45,508 bases of DNA. It comes from Deltaproteobacteria bacterium (GTDB lineage: Bacteria > Desulfobacterota > Desulfomonilia > Desulfomonilales > Desulfomonilaceae). The notes beneath the pieces are model-generated. The model ran no database searches. It was not told the DNA's origin and saw only the letters and a program-made list of their open reading frames with translations. This document shows positions 34,592 to 43,028 of the stretch, one piece after another; the first letter of the stretch is position 1, and each line of letters starts with the position of its first letter. Position numbers and translations under genes: made by a program. The stretch is from positions 1 to 45,508 of the forward strand of contig JAPLJJ010000011.1 in the NCBI GenBank assembly GCA_026388665.1. The letters are read 5' to 3'.

Positions 34592-35761
34592 TTGACTGAC
34601 AAAAATCCCTTTGTGTTGCAGGTTCTAGTATTCGCACTGGTTTGCGCGGCGTTTACAGAGATCTATATCACGCAGCCCGTGCTGCCGGTCCTCCGTGTCG
34701 AATTCGGTGTAGACGCAACCACGGCGTCCTGGACAATTGCAGCGGTAGTTTTGGGCATAGCCCTTTCAAACCTCCCTTTTGGAATGCTCTCTGACCGGTA
34801 TCCCTTGAAGCCGATAATACTGATTGGTGGATTTATTGTGGCTTCATGCGGTTTCTTCTGCGCTATTACCGAAAGCCTAACGTTCCTGATTGCCGCCCGC
34901 TTCGTTCAGGGTCTATTCATACCCTCTCTGACCACCTGCATTGCCGCATACTTGGCAAGGAGCCTGCCTGCGGAATCTCTCAATGTGGTCATGGGCTCTT
35001 ACATATCAGCAACCGTGGCAGGTGGCCTCTTGGGTCGTCTACTCGGTGGATGGATACATCCTCCACTGCACTGGCGTTTTGCTTTTGTGAGTTCATCTCT
35101 CTTAGTTTTAGCAGCGACCGGCGCGGCGTTTCACTGGCTGCCACGTGACGAGCGTAATATTACGAATAATTCCGGTGGTCCAGGTTTTATCCAGTTGATT
35201 AAGACAAAGGAGTCGCTGCGAACCTATCTCGCAGCATTTGGAGCTTTCTTTGTGTTCTCATCTATTTTTAACTACATGCCGTTTTATCTTTCCGGACCGC
35301 CCTTTGAAGCAAGTACAGAGGTCATCACACTACTCTACCTCTCCTATGTGATAGGAATAATAATCGGCCCTCTGGCAGGAAAACTAAGCAACCGTTTCGG
35401 TAATGGTTTAACAATGGTCCTCGGCGCTATAATTCTAGGCGCGTCTGTAGGAGCAACGCTTTTCAAGTCCCTGCTGGTTATTACCTTTAGTCTCGTAGGG
35501 GTTTGCGCCGGCTTTTTCTCGATTCATGCTTCGGCCGCGGGCTCCCTTAACCGCAATCTTACATCAGGTCAGGGGCGCGCTAATTCTCTTTACGTCTTCT
35601 TCTACTATTTGGGTGGCGCAGTCGGGATAACTCTGAGCGGCTATGGTTACTTTTTCTATGGTTGGTATGGCGTTGCGGGCCTTGCTATTACGACTCTCTT
35701 CATTCCTTTTGCGGTCGGCGTGAGCGAACTCGTCAACGAGAAGAAAATCGGAGAAAGTTAG
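34592..35761 (+). CDS. MFS transporter, YnfM-like (DHA family)
   Basis: Twelve membrane helices are visible. The motif after helix 2 (GMLSDRYPLKPIILIGG) is the MFS signature loop, and helix 1 has the sequence EIYITQPVLPVLRVEFG typical of YnfM-type drug/sugar efflux proteins. Helix 4 carries ARFVQGLFIPSLTTCIAAYLA and helix 5 GSYISATVAGGLLGRLLGGW (motif C-like). Substrate unknown. The start is TTG at 34592 with only a weak AGG upstream. 389 aa is normal. It is a single gene downstream of ctpA. Confidence 0.88.
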   Translation: MTDKNPFVLQVLVFALVCAAFTEIYITQPVLPVLRVEFGVDATTASWTIAAVVLGIALSNLPFGMLSDRYPLKPIILIGGFIVASCGFFCAITESLTFLIAARFVQGLFIPSLTTCIAAYLARSLPAESLNVVMGSYISATVAGGLLGRLLGGWIHPPLHWRFAFVSSSLLVLAATGAAFHWLPRDERNITNNSGGPGFIQLIKTKESLRTYLAAFGAFFVFSSIFNYMPFYLSGPPFEASTEVITLLYLSYVIGIIIGPLAGKLSNRFGNGLTMVLGAIILGASVGATLFKSLLVITFSLVGVCAGFFSIHASAAGSLNRNLTSGQGRANSLYVFFYYLGGAVGITLSGYGYFFYGWYGVAGLAITTLFIPFAVGVSELVNEKKIGES

Positions 35762-35862
35762 GGATGCAAAGCTTGGATGTTTAATAAAATAAACAGATAC
35801 TTGCACAGGTGTAGCTCTCGCCTGCGCATAAATGTAATTAACGTTGAGTAGTAGTGAGAGGC

Positions 35863-36051
35863 TTATAAGGTTTTATAAGGTCCGTAAAACCAGGACTGAT
35901 TAGGGTCATCCATCATAATTTTGTACATTGCCTCATGGGTGGCTTGCATGAAATTCTCCAGCACCGGGGGTGGAGAAATGGTGCTATGTGGCTCTGTTGT
36001 CACATTATCCGTGCTGTTTTCCAATTCTGCTTTAGAGTCCTCTAGTTCCAT
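35863..36051 (-). CDS. possible small hypothetical protein, 62 aa
   Basis: No family recognised. The N-terminal half is acidic and polar, the C-terminal half contains FMQATHEAMYKIMMDDPNQSW, a plausible amphipathic helix. AGGT lies 6 bases before the ATG. It lies about 166 bases past the radical SAM gene on the same strand. It may be a real small protein or a chance frame. Confidence 0.35.
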   Translation of the reverse strand: MELEDSKAELENSTDNVTTEPHSTISPPPVLENFMQATHEAMYKIMMDDPNQSWFYGPYKTL

Positions 36052-36216
36052 GTCCTACCTGCTTGGGCAAAACTTTTTCTTTAATAAATCATGGGAGGTG
36101 ACTTTAACATTGGGCGGTCATGAGGTCAAGTATTACTTCATCAATTTATGGCTTCATGAAGTGTCTCTCATTTCAATACCTCATACCCCGTGGTGCGGAC
36201 CTTATACACGTTGTTA

Positions 36217-37368
36217 TCACACGAAGCGTTTTTTTATGGCCTGGATATACTCCGGGATGCCTCCGGGTAAATCCTTCTCAATTTCACGTTTGGCCGCCTC
36301 CAGACGAGAACGAACACCTGGCTCGTATATATCATCAAGACTCCTGAGAGCCCCGCCTCGCCTACCTAACTGGAACATTAAACGTTCTTCGTACGGCAGG
36401 TTTAGATAACGGTGAATTACTGCCAGCATCTTTTCTTTGTCTTCCGGGAGCTTGCCTTCAACTTCCTCCAAGAGATTTAAGATGTGATCACTAGCAATTG
36501 TGGTCGTTATATTTTCTAGTCGCTGGATAATATCGCGAATTTCCGTGACTATGCGATCTTCGTCCGGGGGATTGAACAGGCCCTGTTTCGTCATTTCGGC
36601 CAGCGGTGTGTTATGTCGCACATAGAGCGATCTAAACCTTACAAAAGCAGGGTTAACACCATTGATCACGCGGGCCGTTTCATGAGTGTGATCCTCTGAT
36701 AATTCAACTCCGCCAATACCTGGGATGACATACAGGGAGAGCGAGATTTCGGCTTCGACAACCCGTTTTCCGCCTTCCAGGAGTTGTTCTGATTTGCAGC
36801 CCTTATCAATCAGCTTCAGCACTTTGTCGGAACCGGACTCCATGCCTACATGAAGCCTCGTCAAACCACATTCTTTGAGCCTGATGTATTCATCCACCGT
36901 TTTTAATTTTAGGGTTGAAGCTCGCGCGTAAGATGTTACTCGTAATACCTGTGGAAAATTCTTCCGTATATGATTCAGGATCTCTATCAGAGAATCGGTT
37001 GAAAGCATCAAGGAATTCGCGTCCTGGAGGAAAACCGTTTCGCCCCCGGAAGCTATCCAGTAAGCAACCGAACGAAAGGAATCAGGAATGGTCGCATCTC
37101 TGAAGACCGACGAAATCACTCTGTTGGTGAACTCGCCGGCGTCTCCCATTTTCCATGATATCTCTTTGATCTCATTATAAATGGCAGCCATAGAATCAAT
37201 GTCCTTCAGAATTTCTTCAACAGGCCTACGAGAAAATTTCTTTCCTTTATAAGTTGAACAAAAGGCGCATCGATTCCATGGGCAATTCCTTGTTACCCTT
37301 AGAAGGAGGCTCCCGGCTTCACTTGGTGGTCTTATGGGACCTTGTTCAAAGGCTAATTCTTTTTGCAT
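36217..37368 (-). CDS. radical SAM protein (Elp3/HemN-like barrel), function unknown
   Basis: The [4Fe-4S]/SAM motif is CPWNRCAFC (CxxxxCxxC-like spacing C-x4-C-x2-C, preceded by LRVTRN) near residue 30. Downstream elements of the barrel are LRVTSYARASTLK, RLHVGMESGSDKVLKLI and LSLYVIPGIGG. The C-terminal about 130 residues are helical and lack extra Cys clusters. A C-x4-C-x2-C spacing differs from the usual C-x3-C-x2-C. GGA lies about 5 bases before the ATG. The substrate is unknown; the domain order recalls B12-less radical SAM proteins in strict anaerobes. Confidence 0.8.
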   Translation of the reverse strand: MQKELAFEQGPIRPPSEAGSLLLRVTRNCPWNRCAFCSTYKGKKFSRRPVEEILKDIDSMAAIYNEIKEISWKMGDAGEFTNRVISSVFRDATIPDSFRSVAYWIASGGETVFLQDANSLMLSTDSLIEILNHIRKNFPQVLRVTSYARASTLKLKTVDEYIRLKECGLTRLHVGMESGSDKVLKLIDKGCKSEQLLEGGKRVVEAEISLSLYVIPGIGGVELSEDHTHETARVINGVNPAFVRFRSLYVRHNTPLAEMTKQGLFNPPDEDRIVTEIRDIIQRLENITTTIASDHILNLLEEVEGKLPEDKEKMLAVIHRYLNLPYEERLMFQLGRRGGALRSLDDIYEPGVRSRLEAAKREIEKDLPGGIPEYIQAIKKRFV

Positions 37369-37528
37369 GAGTCCACACCATAATTATAAATGCAGAAAAT
37401 TCGCTTTCGCGATTTTTCAAACTTATTCCCCCCTGCACTAAAGTATCTCTATTACTTATTATGATTAGAGGACAAATTGTCAATCAGGATGCTGCACATA
37501 GAGGTCTAAGAAAGATCCGTTTGGCGCT

Positions 37529-37822
37529 CTACCCGCAGGCGGCCCAGGGTTCAACTTGATTTTGATCTTCCAAGGGTACAGCGTGCATGTCGGTTTTACC
37601 CTGAAAGGCCCTCAGAGTTCTGGCCAACACCCTACAATGTTCGCAGGGGTTATAGGTTGATTGATATTTTTGTACCCCTCCGCGAGATCGGGTTGCGATT
37701 TCAATCTTGAGATCTTTAATTTCAGAATAGATCTTCAGACAGTGCCGAATTGACCACCGCCCTTTGAAAACGCGACAGGTAACAGCGTATTTTTCCAGCC
37801 AATTATCTTTTTCTCTCTCCAT
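37529..37822 (-). CDS. small Cys-containing hypothetical protein, 97 aa
   Basis: The ATG at 37822 has GGAGG 6 bases upstream and is preferred over the ORF-track start at 37936. The protein starts MEREKDNWLEKYAVTCRVFKGRW and has Cys at about 16 and 28, then a CxxC (YNPCEHCRVLAR) near residue 63, plus a Cys next to the C-terminus (AACG). The four internal cysteines could hold a zinc ion or Fe-S cluster. No named family. It lies 160 bases upstream of the radical SAM gene on the same strand. Confidence 0.65.
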   Translation of the reverse strand: MEREKDNWLEKYAVTCRVFKGRWSIRHCLKIYSEIKDLKIEIATRSRGGVQKYQSTYNPCEHCRVLARTLRAFQGKTDMHAVPLEDQNQVEPWAACG

Positions 37823-38038
37823 GACCGCCTCCCTCGGATTGGTTTGAAAGACACACCTTAACCTTGGGATCCATAACCTTCTCATTGATTGAAAACCTTT
37901 GAATCGTTGGACAATGTCCTTCTTTATATGTTCCATTTCGGCGATCTCTGTGATGATGTTTTCTCGTCCACAAATTGCGATTGACTAAACCTACTTTTCA
38001 TGCTAGTTTCCTGATAATTAGATGTATGGGTAAAAGCT

Positions 38039-39424
38039 ATGGCTAATGAGCGTCCCGGTTCCGTAAAATTCAATAAGCCTCGAAACGGATTGTCGATCCG
38101 AGTTTTGGTAATCGCGGCTTGTTTGATCACCGCCGGGACTGCTGTTTGTCTCTGGCCGAGCTTCAATCTTAGGCTCCCCTTCGCCTGCGATATCAGGTCA
38201 ACATCCGCTGACCTGAATGTCCCAACACCAGGCCCAACCTGCGCCGTAAAAACGGAAAAGCCACAAGAGGAAGATATTGATCCCGGACTGAACGGATCGC
38301 AGGAAGCGACCGACGTGACAGCCCCCGGCGACACTCTAGTCTCTGTTCTGAACGATAATCTGTCGGACGAAACTGTAATCAGACAGGTCGCCCAGAACCT
38401 CGCCGCAACAATTCAAAGTTCCTTGAGCATACCCTTCACGGCAGACACTGTCTTACCCTCCGGTCGACGCTATAGCATCACCATTGATCGGGACGGACGA
38501 TTTTTACAGGCCGTCCTCGAATTGGAACCCGCTCATGTGTTTCATGCCGCTCGTGAAGAAGGTGGAATTCGGTCTTGGAAAGAAGAAGTAGTGCTTGACT
38601 TCAAAACCGAAGTGATCTGCTTCCAGATGAAAGGCAGTCTGACGGAATCTTTGTTGAGCGCGGGAGAGGGACTTGAATTGGCTTTGAAATTGGCCAATGT
38701 GTTCAGATGGGATATTGATTTCCATTCGGAATCGGTCAGGGGTGATACTTGTCGTGTCCTATTTGAGCGACGTTACGCTGATGACAGGCCATCAGGTTAT
38801 GGACGTATCCTTGGGGCCGTGTATGAGGGCAAGAAGACAGGAATTAAGTCTGCGGTTTTATTCAATAACGAATATTACGATGAGAGTGGCGTTGAACTTA
38901 AGAAGAACTTCTTGAGATCACCTCTGAGCGTGATCAAAGTTACGTCAAGATATGGATATCGTCTGCATCCGGTATTTAAGGTTTGGCGCAAACACAACGG
39001 TGTCGATTATGGGGCTTCTCAAGGCACTCCTGTATGGGCAGTCGCCGGTGGAGTCGTGACATACTCGGGCTGGAGCAATGGATACGGTAATTACGTCTGT
39101 ATAAAGCACGACAACGGTTTCGAGAGCCGATATGGGCATCTTCAGCGGTTCTTTGTGGCTAAAGGACAGAGGATCAAACAGCGGCAAAGGATCGGCCTTG
39201 TTGGACAGACCGGTATTGCGACAGCGCCACATCTTGATTTCCAGTTGCTGGTCGCCAATAAACACGTGAACCCATTGAAAGTGACCATGGTTAAGAGTTT
39301 GAAGGCGGTTCCGACACCATTAGCGCCACGTTTTGCTATGCTGGCCCAAGACAGATTGATGGGCCTCAAAGGAATTATGCTGACCAAGGGTTCCAATCAA
39401 TTAACCAAGCTTGCCGTTGAATAA
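38039..39424 (+). CDS. M23 family peptidoglycan endopeptidase with Csd3/OapA-like N-domain
   Basis: Residues about 20-42 form a membrane anchor (VLVIAACLITAGTAVCLWP). The middle (PGDTLVSVLNDNLSDETVI, then TFTADTVLPSGRRYSI-like) matches the OapA/Csd3-type inhibitory domain. The LytM domain has VTSRYGYRLHPVFKVWRKHNGVDYGA (His319, Asp323), SRYGHLQRF (His367) and APHLDF (His398). The usual HxH ends HxD here: Asp400 replaces the third zinc-binding His, so activity is uncertain. Expected role: cleavage of peptide cross-links in peptidoglycan. The start ATG has no clear Shine-Dalgarno. 461 aa. Confidence 0.88.
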   Translation: MANERPGSVKFNKPRNGLSIRVLVIAACLITAGTAVCLWPSFNLRLPFACDIRSTSADLNVPTPGPTCAVKTEKPQEEDIDPGLNGSQEATDVTAPGDTLVSVLNDNLSDETVIRQVAQNLAATIQSSLSIPFTADTVLPSGRRYSITIDRDGRFLQAVLELEPAHVFHAAREEGGIRSWKEEVVLDFKTEVICFQMKGSLTESLLSAGEGLELALKLANVFRWDIDFHSESVRGDTCRVLFERRYADDRPSGYGRILGAVYEGKKTGIKSAVLFNNEYYDESGVELKKNFLRSPLSVIKVTSRYGYRLHPVFKVWRKHNGVDYGASQGTPVWAVAGGVVTYSGWSNGYGNYVCIKHDNGFESRYGHLQRFFVAKGQRIKQRQRIGLVGQTGIATAPHLDFQLLVANKHVNPLKVTMVKSLKAVPTPLAPRFAMLAQDRLMGLKGIMLTKGSNQLTKLAVE

Positions 39425-39537
39425 TCACCTCTCTTTATCTTTCTCAACATTAACCATCAGCACATCATTTAACCCATTGCAGTTTTGAGCTTTAGTTCCG
39501 CACTAGTATAACAATTCCGCATATCTTCCCTGAATCC

Positions 39538-39566
39538 TTGACCGATTAGCCACAACCGAGTATACT
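39538..39566 (+). promoter_or_regulatory. sigma70-type promoter for the Gln/Pro-rich secreted protein
   Basis: TTGACC (39538-39543), 17-base spacer, TATACT (39561-39566). The predicted start near 39573 gives a leader of about 33 bases before the ATG at 39606. Confidence 0.7.
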
Positions 39567-39605
39567 AACCATGATGTCTTGTGCCCCAAATGGAGATAGT
39601 CCCAA

Positions 39606-40118
39606 ATGAAGAAATTCTTTATAGCGCTAGTGGTTTTTCTTTCACTGAACGCTGTTTCAAATAGTTTTGCGTTCCTCGATTATTTATTTTCCGGGTCGTC
39701 GAGCAGAGACGCTATCGATAATTCCGCGGTGGGCGACTTGCGCGCATGGTGGACAGGGAACCCTGCATATACGTTCAATCCATACTATTCCGGACAACAA
39801 CCCCAGGCGCCGCAAGGACAACAACAGGCCGGGCAAGCCCCTCAGGTTATGCAGCCCCAGCTCCAGCAGCCAACTATCAACTATTACCCACCTTCCCAAG
39901 GTGGTTCTTCATACCAGTATGGGCCTCAACAATATCCGGCTCAACAAATGCCTCAACAGGCTCCCCAACAGCAAATGCAGTACGGTCAGCCTCAACAACA
40001 GTTCTATCAGCCGCAGCAACAACAAACGTATCAGCCCCAACCCCAAGGTATGCAGGCAGCGCCACCTCAATACCAAATGGGGCCACAATCTAATCAATAT
40101 CAGGGTAACCAGCAGTAA
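39606..40118 (+). CDS. secreted Gln/Pro/Tyr-rich low-complexity protein
   Basis: A clear signal peptide (MKKFFIALVVFLSLNAVSNSFA) is followed by about 40 ordinary residues (FLDYLFSGSSSRDAIDN, DLRAWWTGNPAYTFNPYY) and then about 108 residues made almost only of Gln, Pro, Tyr, Gly, Met and Ala; by hand count about 45 are Gln. There is no Cys. GGAG lies about 10 bases before the ATG and the gene has its own promoter. The composition suggests an intrinsically disordered, possibly self-associating extracellular or periplasmic protein. No family assigned. Competing frames across the repeat are shadows. Confidence 0.75.
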   Translation: MKKFFIALVVFLSLNAVSNSFAFLDYLFSGSSSRDAIDNSAVGDLRAWWTGNPAYTFNPYYSGQQPQAPQGQQQAGQAPQVMQPQLQQPTINYYPPSQGGSSYQYGPQQYPAQQMPQQAPQQQMQYGQPQQQFYQPQQQQTYQPQPQGMQAAPPQYQMGPQSNQYQGNQQ

Positions 40119-40360
40119 TTATTGCGAAATATATGTAAGACTGAAACATTAGCCTCCCGCAGGACTTCAACCCAGCGAGAGGACTGATAAATTCGGTGGC
40201 GCCACCCGTCATAAAATTCAGGAATTGTTTTCCCGAAGGTTATACACCCTCCGAGAGGATGCATTCATCCGAAGGATTGCCCTTTGCAATATGACAGGAC
40301 TTGGTTCCGAGAGAATAACCAGATGGGACGTTTTGTTATGTGGGGGAAAACTGACTTCGG

Positions 40361-41179
40361 CTATTCAGAGGCTGATGCGAGAGATTTTAATCTTGCGGCC
40401 GCTAGCCTGCCATGCGCAGTGTGTGGGTTGTTCTTGACGATCTTCTGAAAAATTATCTTGGCGGATTTCGCGTCACCCATCTTCTCGAAGGCCTGTCCTT
40501 GCTTGAACTGAGCGCTTAAATCTTTCTTCGAGCCGGGATATTCCTTGATGACTCGGTCAAACAGAAGCACGGCTTCTTCGAAACGCCCCTGTTCCAGCCT
40601 GACCTCTCCTATCCAGTAAACCGCGTTTGGCGCAAACTGACTTTTGGGGTTCTTTTTTAGGAAATCCTCAAATTGTGTCACCGCTGTTTCCAGCGCGCCA
40701 CTCTTGAAGGTTGCGTATGCTGAGCGATAAACCTTTTCATCCGGGGTCAAAGGAATGTTTCGGACCTCGGTGACTTCGTCCGATTGATCGAGCGCCACTG
40801 CCGAAGTTGATCCTTTTCGGTTCCCAGCGGTATCAGCTTTGTTCGAGTCCGGAGATTGGGTAGAGGATGCGCTCGTCTGACTATCAATCCCTAGCTGTTT
40901 CTCTATCTGACTGATTCGTTCCTGGAGGTTCTTTATGGACTTGTCCATGCCTCCGCCTGCTTCGAGTCGCTCAAGCGAGTCCCGCATTTTTTGGAGTTCC
41001 ACCTCCAGGTCTTGGACTCTGGAAACCGCTGCAACAGAACTTGACTCTTGATTGCCCACTGAGTTGGCGGGTTTTACATAAGGCAGAGTGGGGCTTAAAG
41101 TCCTGGTTAAGCAACCACCACACAAAAAACAGGAAAAGATTGCTATGATAAAAACGAAGCGCGCCATTTTAAGCTTCAT
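40361..41179 (-). CDS. cpoB: cell division coordinator CpoB (YbgF) of the Tol-Pal system
   Basis: The N-terminal signal ends at Cys (FLCGGC), a near-lipobox with Cys at -3, so it may be a lipoprotein, unlike E. coli CpoB. A trimerising coiled coil (about residues 50-95, RVQDLEVELQKMRDSLERL and NLQERISQIEKQLG) and a Ser/Thr linker lead into three C-terminal TPRs (about 140-270, YRSAYATFKSGALETAVTQFEDFLKKNP, then YWIGEVRLEQGRFEEAVLLF). CpoB links peptidoglycan synthesis with outer-membrane constriction. Its ATG overlaps the pal stop (ATGA). Last gene of the operon. Confidence 0.9.
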   Translation of the reverse strand: MKLKMARFVFIIAIFSCFLCGGCLTRTLSPTLPYVKPANSVGNQESSSVAAVSRVQDLEVELQKMRDSLERLEAGGGMDKSIKNLQERISQIEKQLGIDSQTSASSTQSPDSNKADTAGNRKGSTSAVALDQSDEVTEVRNIPLTPDEKVYRSAYATFKSGALETAVTQFEDFLKKNPKSQFAPNAVYWIGEVRLEQGRFEEAVLLFDRVIKEYPGSKKDLSAQFKQGQAFEKMGDAKSAKIIFQKIVKNNPHTAHGRLAAARLKSLASASE

Positions 41180-41673
41180 TTGGAAACACGGACATACACT
41201 CGCCTGTTCTTGGCCCAGGCTTCTTCATTATGATTTGGATCAACCGGTAGTTCTGAACCGAACGAAACCGTGCTCATTCTGTTACCGGCTATTCCTAGAG
41301 CAGCCAGACGCTGGACTACGGTCCCTGCCCTCCGTTCACCCAAGGCAAGGTTGTACTCTGCTGTTCCCCTCTCGTCGCAATGCCCTTCCGCTACTACAGC
41401 AAGAGTCGGGAAACGTTTGAGTACCTCGGCGTTGTAATCGATCGCCGCCTGAGCGTCTGGAGTTAGAGTATAGTTGTCAAAGTCAAAGTAAATCGGTTTA
41501 AGACTGGCCTGCACACCCTGAAGCTCACCCTCCGCGATAGCTCCCTGTCCTGCCATACCAAGTCCTGGCGAAGGCATATCATTCGGTTTAACAATCTTTT
41601 TGGCGCACCCACCCGTCAAAGCGACTACGAGCAGTAGGGCGGCGGCGTATATTATCAGGTGGCGAGTATGCAT
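41176..41673 (-). CDS. pal: peptidoglycan-associated lipoprotein Pal
   Basis: Outer-membrane lipoprotein that binds peptidoglycan and TolB. A canonical lipobox LTGGC sets the mature N-terminus at Cys23. The OmpA-like domain contains PIYFDFDNYTLTPDAQAAI, VVAEGHCDERGTAEYNLALGERRA and the C-terminal NRRVYVRV. The peptidoglycan-binding Asp and Arg positions (CDERGT and NRRV) are intact. 165 aa is typical. GGAG lies about 11 bases before the ATG. It sits between tolB (32-base gap) and cpoB. Confidence 0.96.
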   Translation of the reverse strand: MHTRHLIIYAAALLLVVALTGGCAKKIVKPNDMPSPGLGMAGQGAIAEGELQGVQASLKPIYFDFDNYTLTPDAQAAIDYNAEVLKRFPTLAVVAEGHCDERGTAEYNLALGERRAGTVVQRLAALGIAGNRMSTVSFGSELPVDPNHNEEAWAKNRRVYVRVSK

Positions 41674-41705
41674 TTCTCTTCATCTCCTTTTCTCCAAGGA
41701 TCCAA

Positions 41706-43028
41706 TTACTTAAACCTTGGAGACCATGCCGGACTACGACCGGGGATGCTGGAAACCGGCGTCTGAACTGTACCTTTAGCATCCATCACGAATATGCGTT
41801 TAACTCCATCCCGGTTTGACGTAAAAGCGATCATTCGTCCATCCGGCGACCAGGAAGGGTCCTGGTTCGAGCCCTTATTCGTCAGAACTCTAAAATCGCT
41901 GCCATCCGGCCTGATCACACAAACCTGAAAACGACCATCGATCTTTGCTGTGAACGCCAGCAGGTCACCACGACGCGACCAATCCGGGTCCGTGTTATAC
42001 GAGGTGGATAGAGTTATACGCCTTGGATCTCCTCCATTTACTGGGACAGTATAAATCTGGGGAGATCCTGCCTGGTCGGAAACATATGCTACGTAAGCGC
42101 CGTCCGGTGACCATGTGGGTGAGATATCATTTCCTAATCCGTTAGTCAATTGTTTTATTATGTGACTTTGAGTATTTATAATAAATATCTTAGGTATAGC
42201 TTTAACACTAAGAGACAACGCTATCAGGTTTCCGTCCGGAGAGAAATGACCTGAAGCGTTCAGACCTTTCCTGTTGGATACAGGGATTAATCTTTGGCCA
42301 TCGACGCTGACGTACCATAGGTCCGGATTACGATTTATATAGGAAGTAAAAATTAGACCTTTGCCGTCAGGGGCCCAGTCAGGAGACATGTTTATCGTCT
42401 GAGTATTTGTCAACTGACGGAGATTATTTCCATCGAAATCCATCGAAAAGATTTCTCTGGACTTCGAATCATCGACAAAGGCTATCTTGGTTGTAAAGCA
42501 ACCTGGCAGATTCGTAATTTTCTCCATTAGTCTGTCGTCAAACATATGAACAATATAGCGATAGTCCGCCGGGGAACCGCTATATCTCTTTCCCAATTCG
42601 AGTCTTTGGAGACCGATGTCATAAAGTTTGCATTCAACAGTTAGTTGATTGCCATTGACGAAAAAGCTACCCATTACCAGGGCCTGAGCGCCGGTTTTCG
42701 CGAGATTAACCAAATCCGGTTCACCCCCCTGGTTGAGCGGGAGGGGTTGAGGCGCTTCAATTATTTCAAATAAGCCACTTAATATTAAATCATTTTTTAC
42801 GATTGAGGCTAACTCGGCCCCATTTAGAGGACCGGGCTGATTTGTCGAAAATTCAGGGATGATAATTGGCATTTTGCCGAGGTTCGGATTGTCCACATCC
42901 AGCAAGAGCTTACCAAAGGCGGGCTGGGAACAAATACAAATCAACAAGATAGCTGACAACAACACTTGACACGCAAGACAAGACACCGTTTTGGCTGGAG
43001 CATTGTCGTCGAGTCTGGTTGGCTTCAT
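41706..43028 (-). CDS. tolB: Tol-Pal system protein TolB
   Basis: Periplasmic protein that bridges TolA and Pal. A signal peptide (VLLSAILLICICSQPAFG) precedes an N-terminal alpha/beta domain (about residues 40-160) and a C-terminal six-bladed beta-propeller seen as WSPDG-type repeats: SPDWAPDGKGLIF, SGHFSPDGNLIAL, SPTWSPDGAYVAY, DPDWSRRGDLLAF, DPSWSPDGRMIAF and SPAWSPRFK. Length 440 aa (E. coli 430). Its ATG overlaps the tolA stop by 4 bases (ATGA), so expression is coupled. Confidence 0.96.
   Translation of the reverse strand: MKPTRLDDNAPAKTVSCLACQVLLSAILLICICSQPAFGKLLLDVDNPNLGKMPIIIPEFSTNQPGPLNGAELASIVKNDLILSGLFEIIEAPQPLPLNQGGEPDLVNLAKTGAQALVMGSFFVNGNQLTVECKLYDIGLQRLELGKRYSGSPADYRYIVHMFDDRLMEKITNLPGCFTTKIAFVDDSKSREIFSMDFDGNNLRQLTNTQTINMSPDWAPDGKGLIFTSYINRNPDLWYVSVDGQRLIPVSNRKGLNASGHFSPDGNLIALSLSVKAIPKIFIINTQSHIIKQLTNGLGNDISPTWSPDGAYVAYVSDQAGSPQIYTVPVNGGDPRRITLSTSYNTDPDWSRRGDLLAFTAKIDGRFQVCVIRPDGSDFRVLTNKGSNQDPSWSPDGRMIAFTSNRDGVKRIFVMDAKGTVQTPVSSIPGRSPAWSPRFK

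Noticed and set aside
39667-40152. 161-aa and 115-aa plus-strand ORFs in other frames
   Set aside because: They arise from the repetitive Gln/Pro codons of the secreted protein; they lack signal peptides and start sites.
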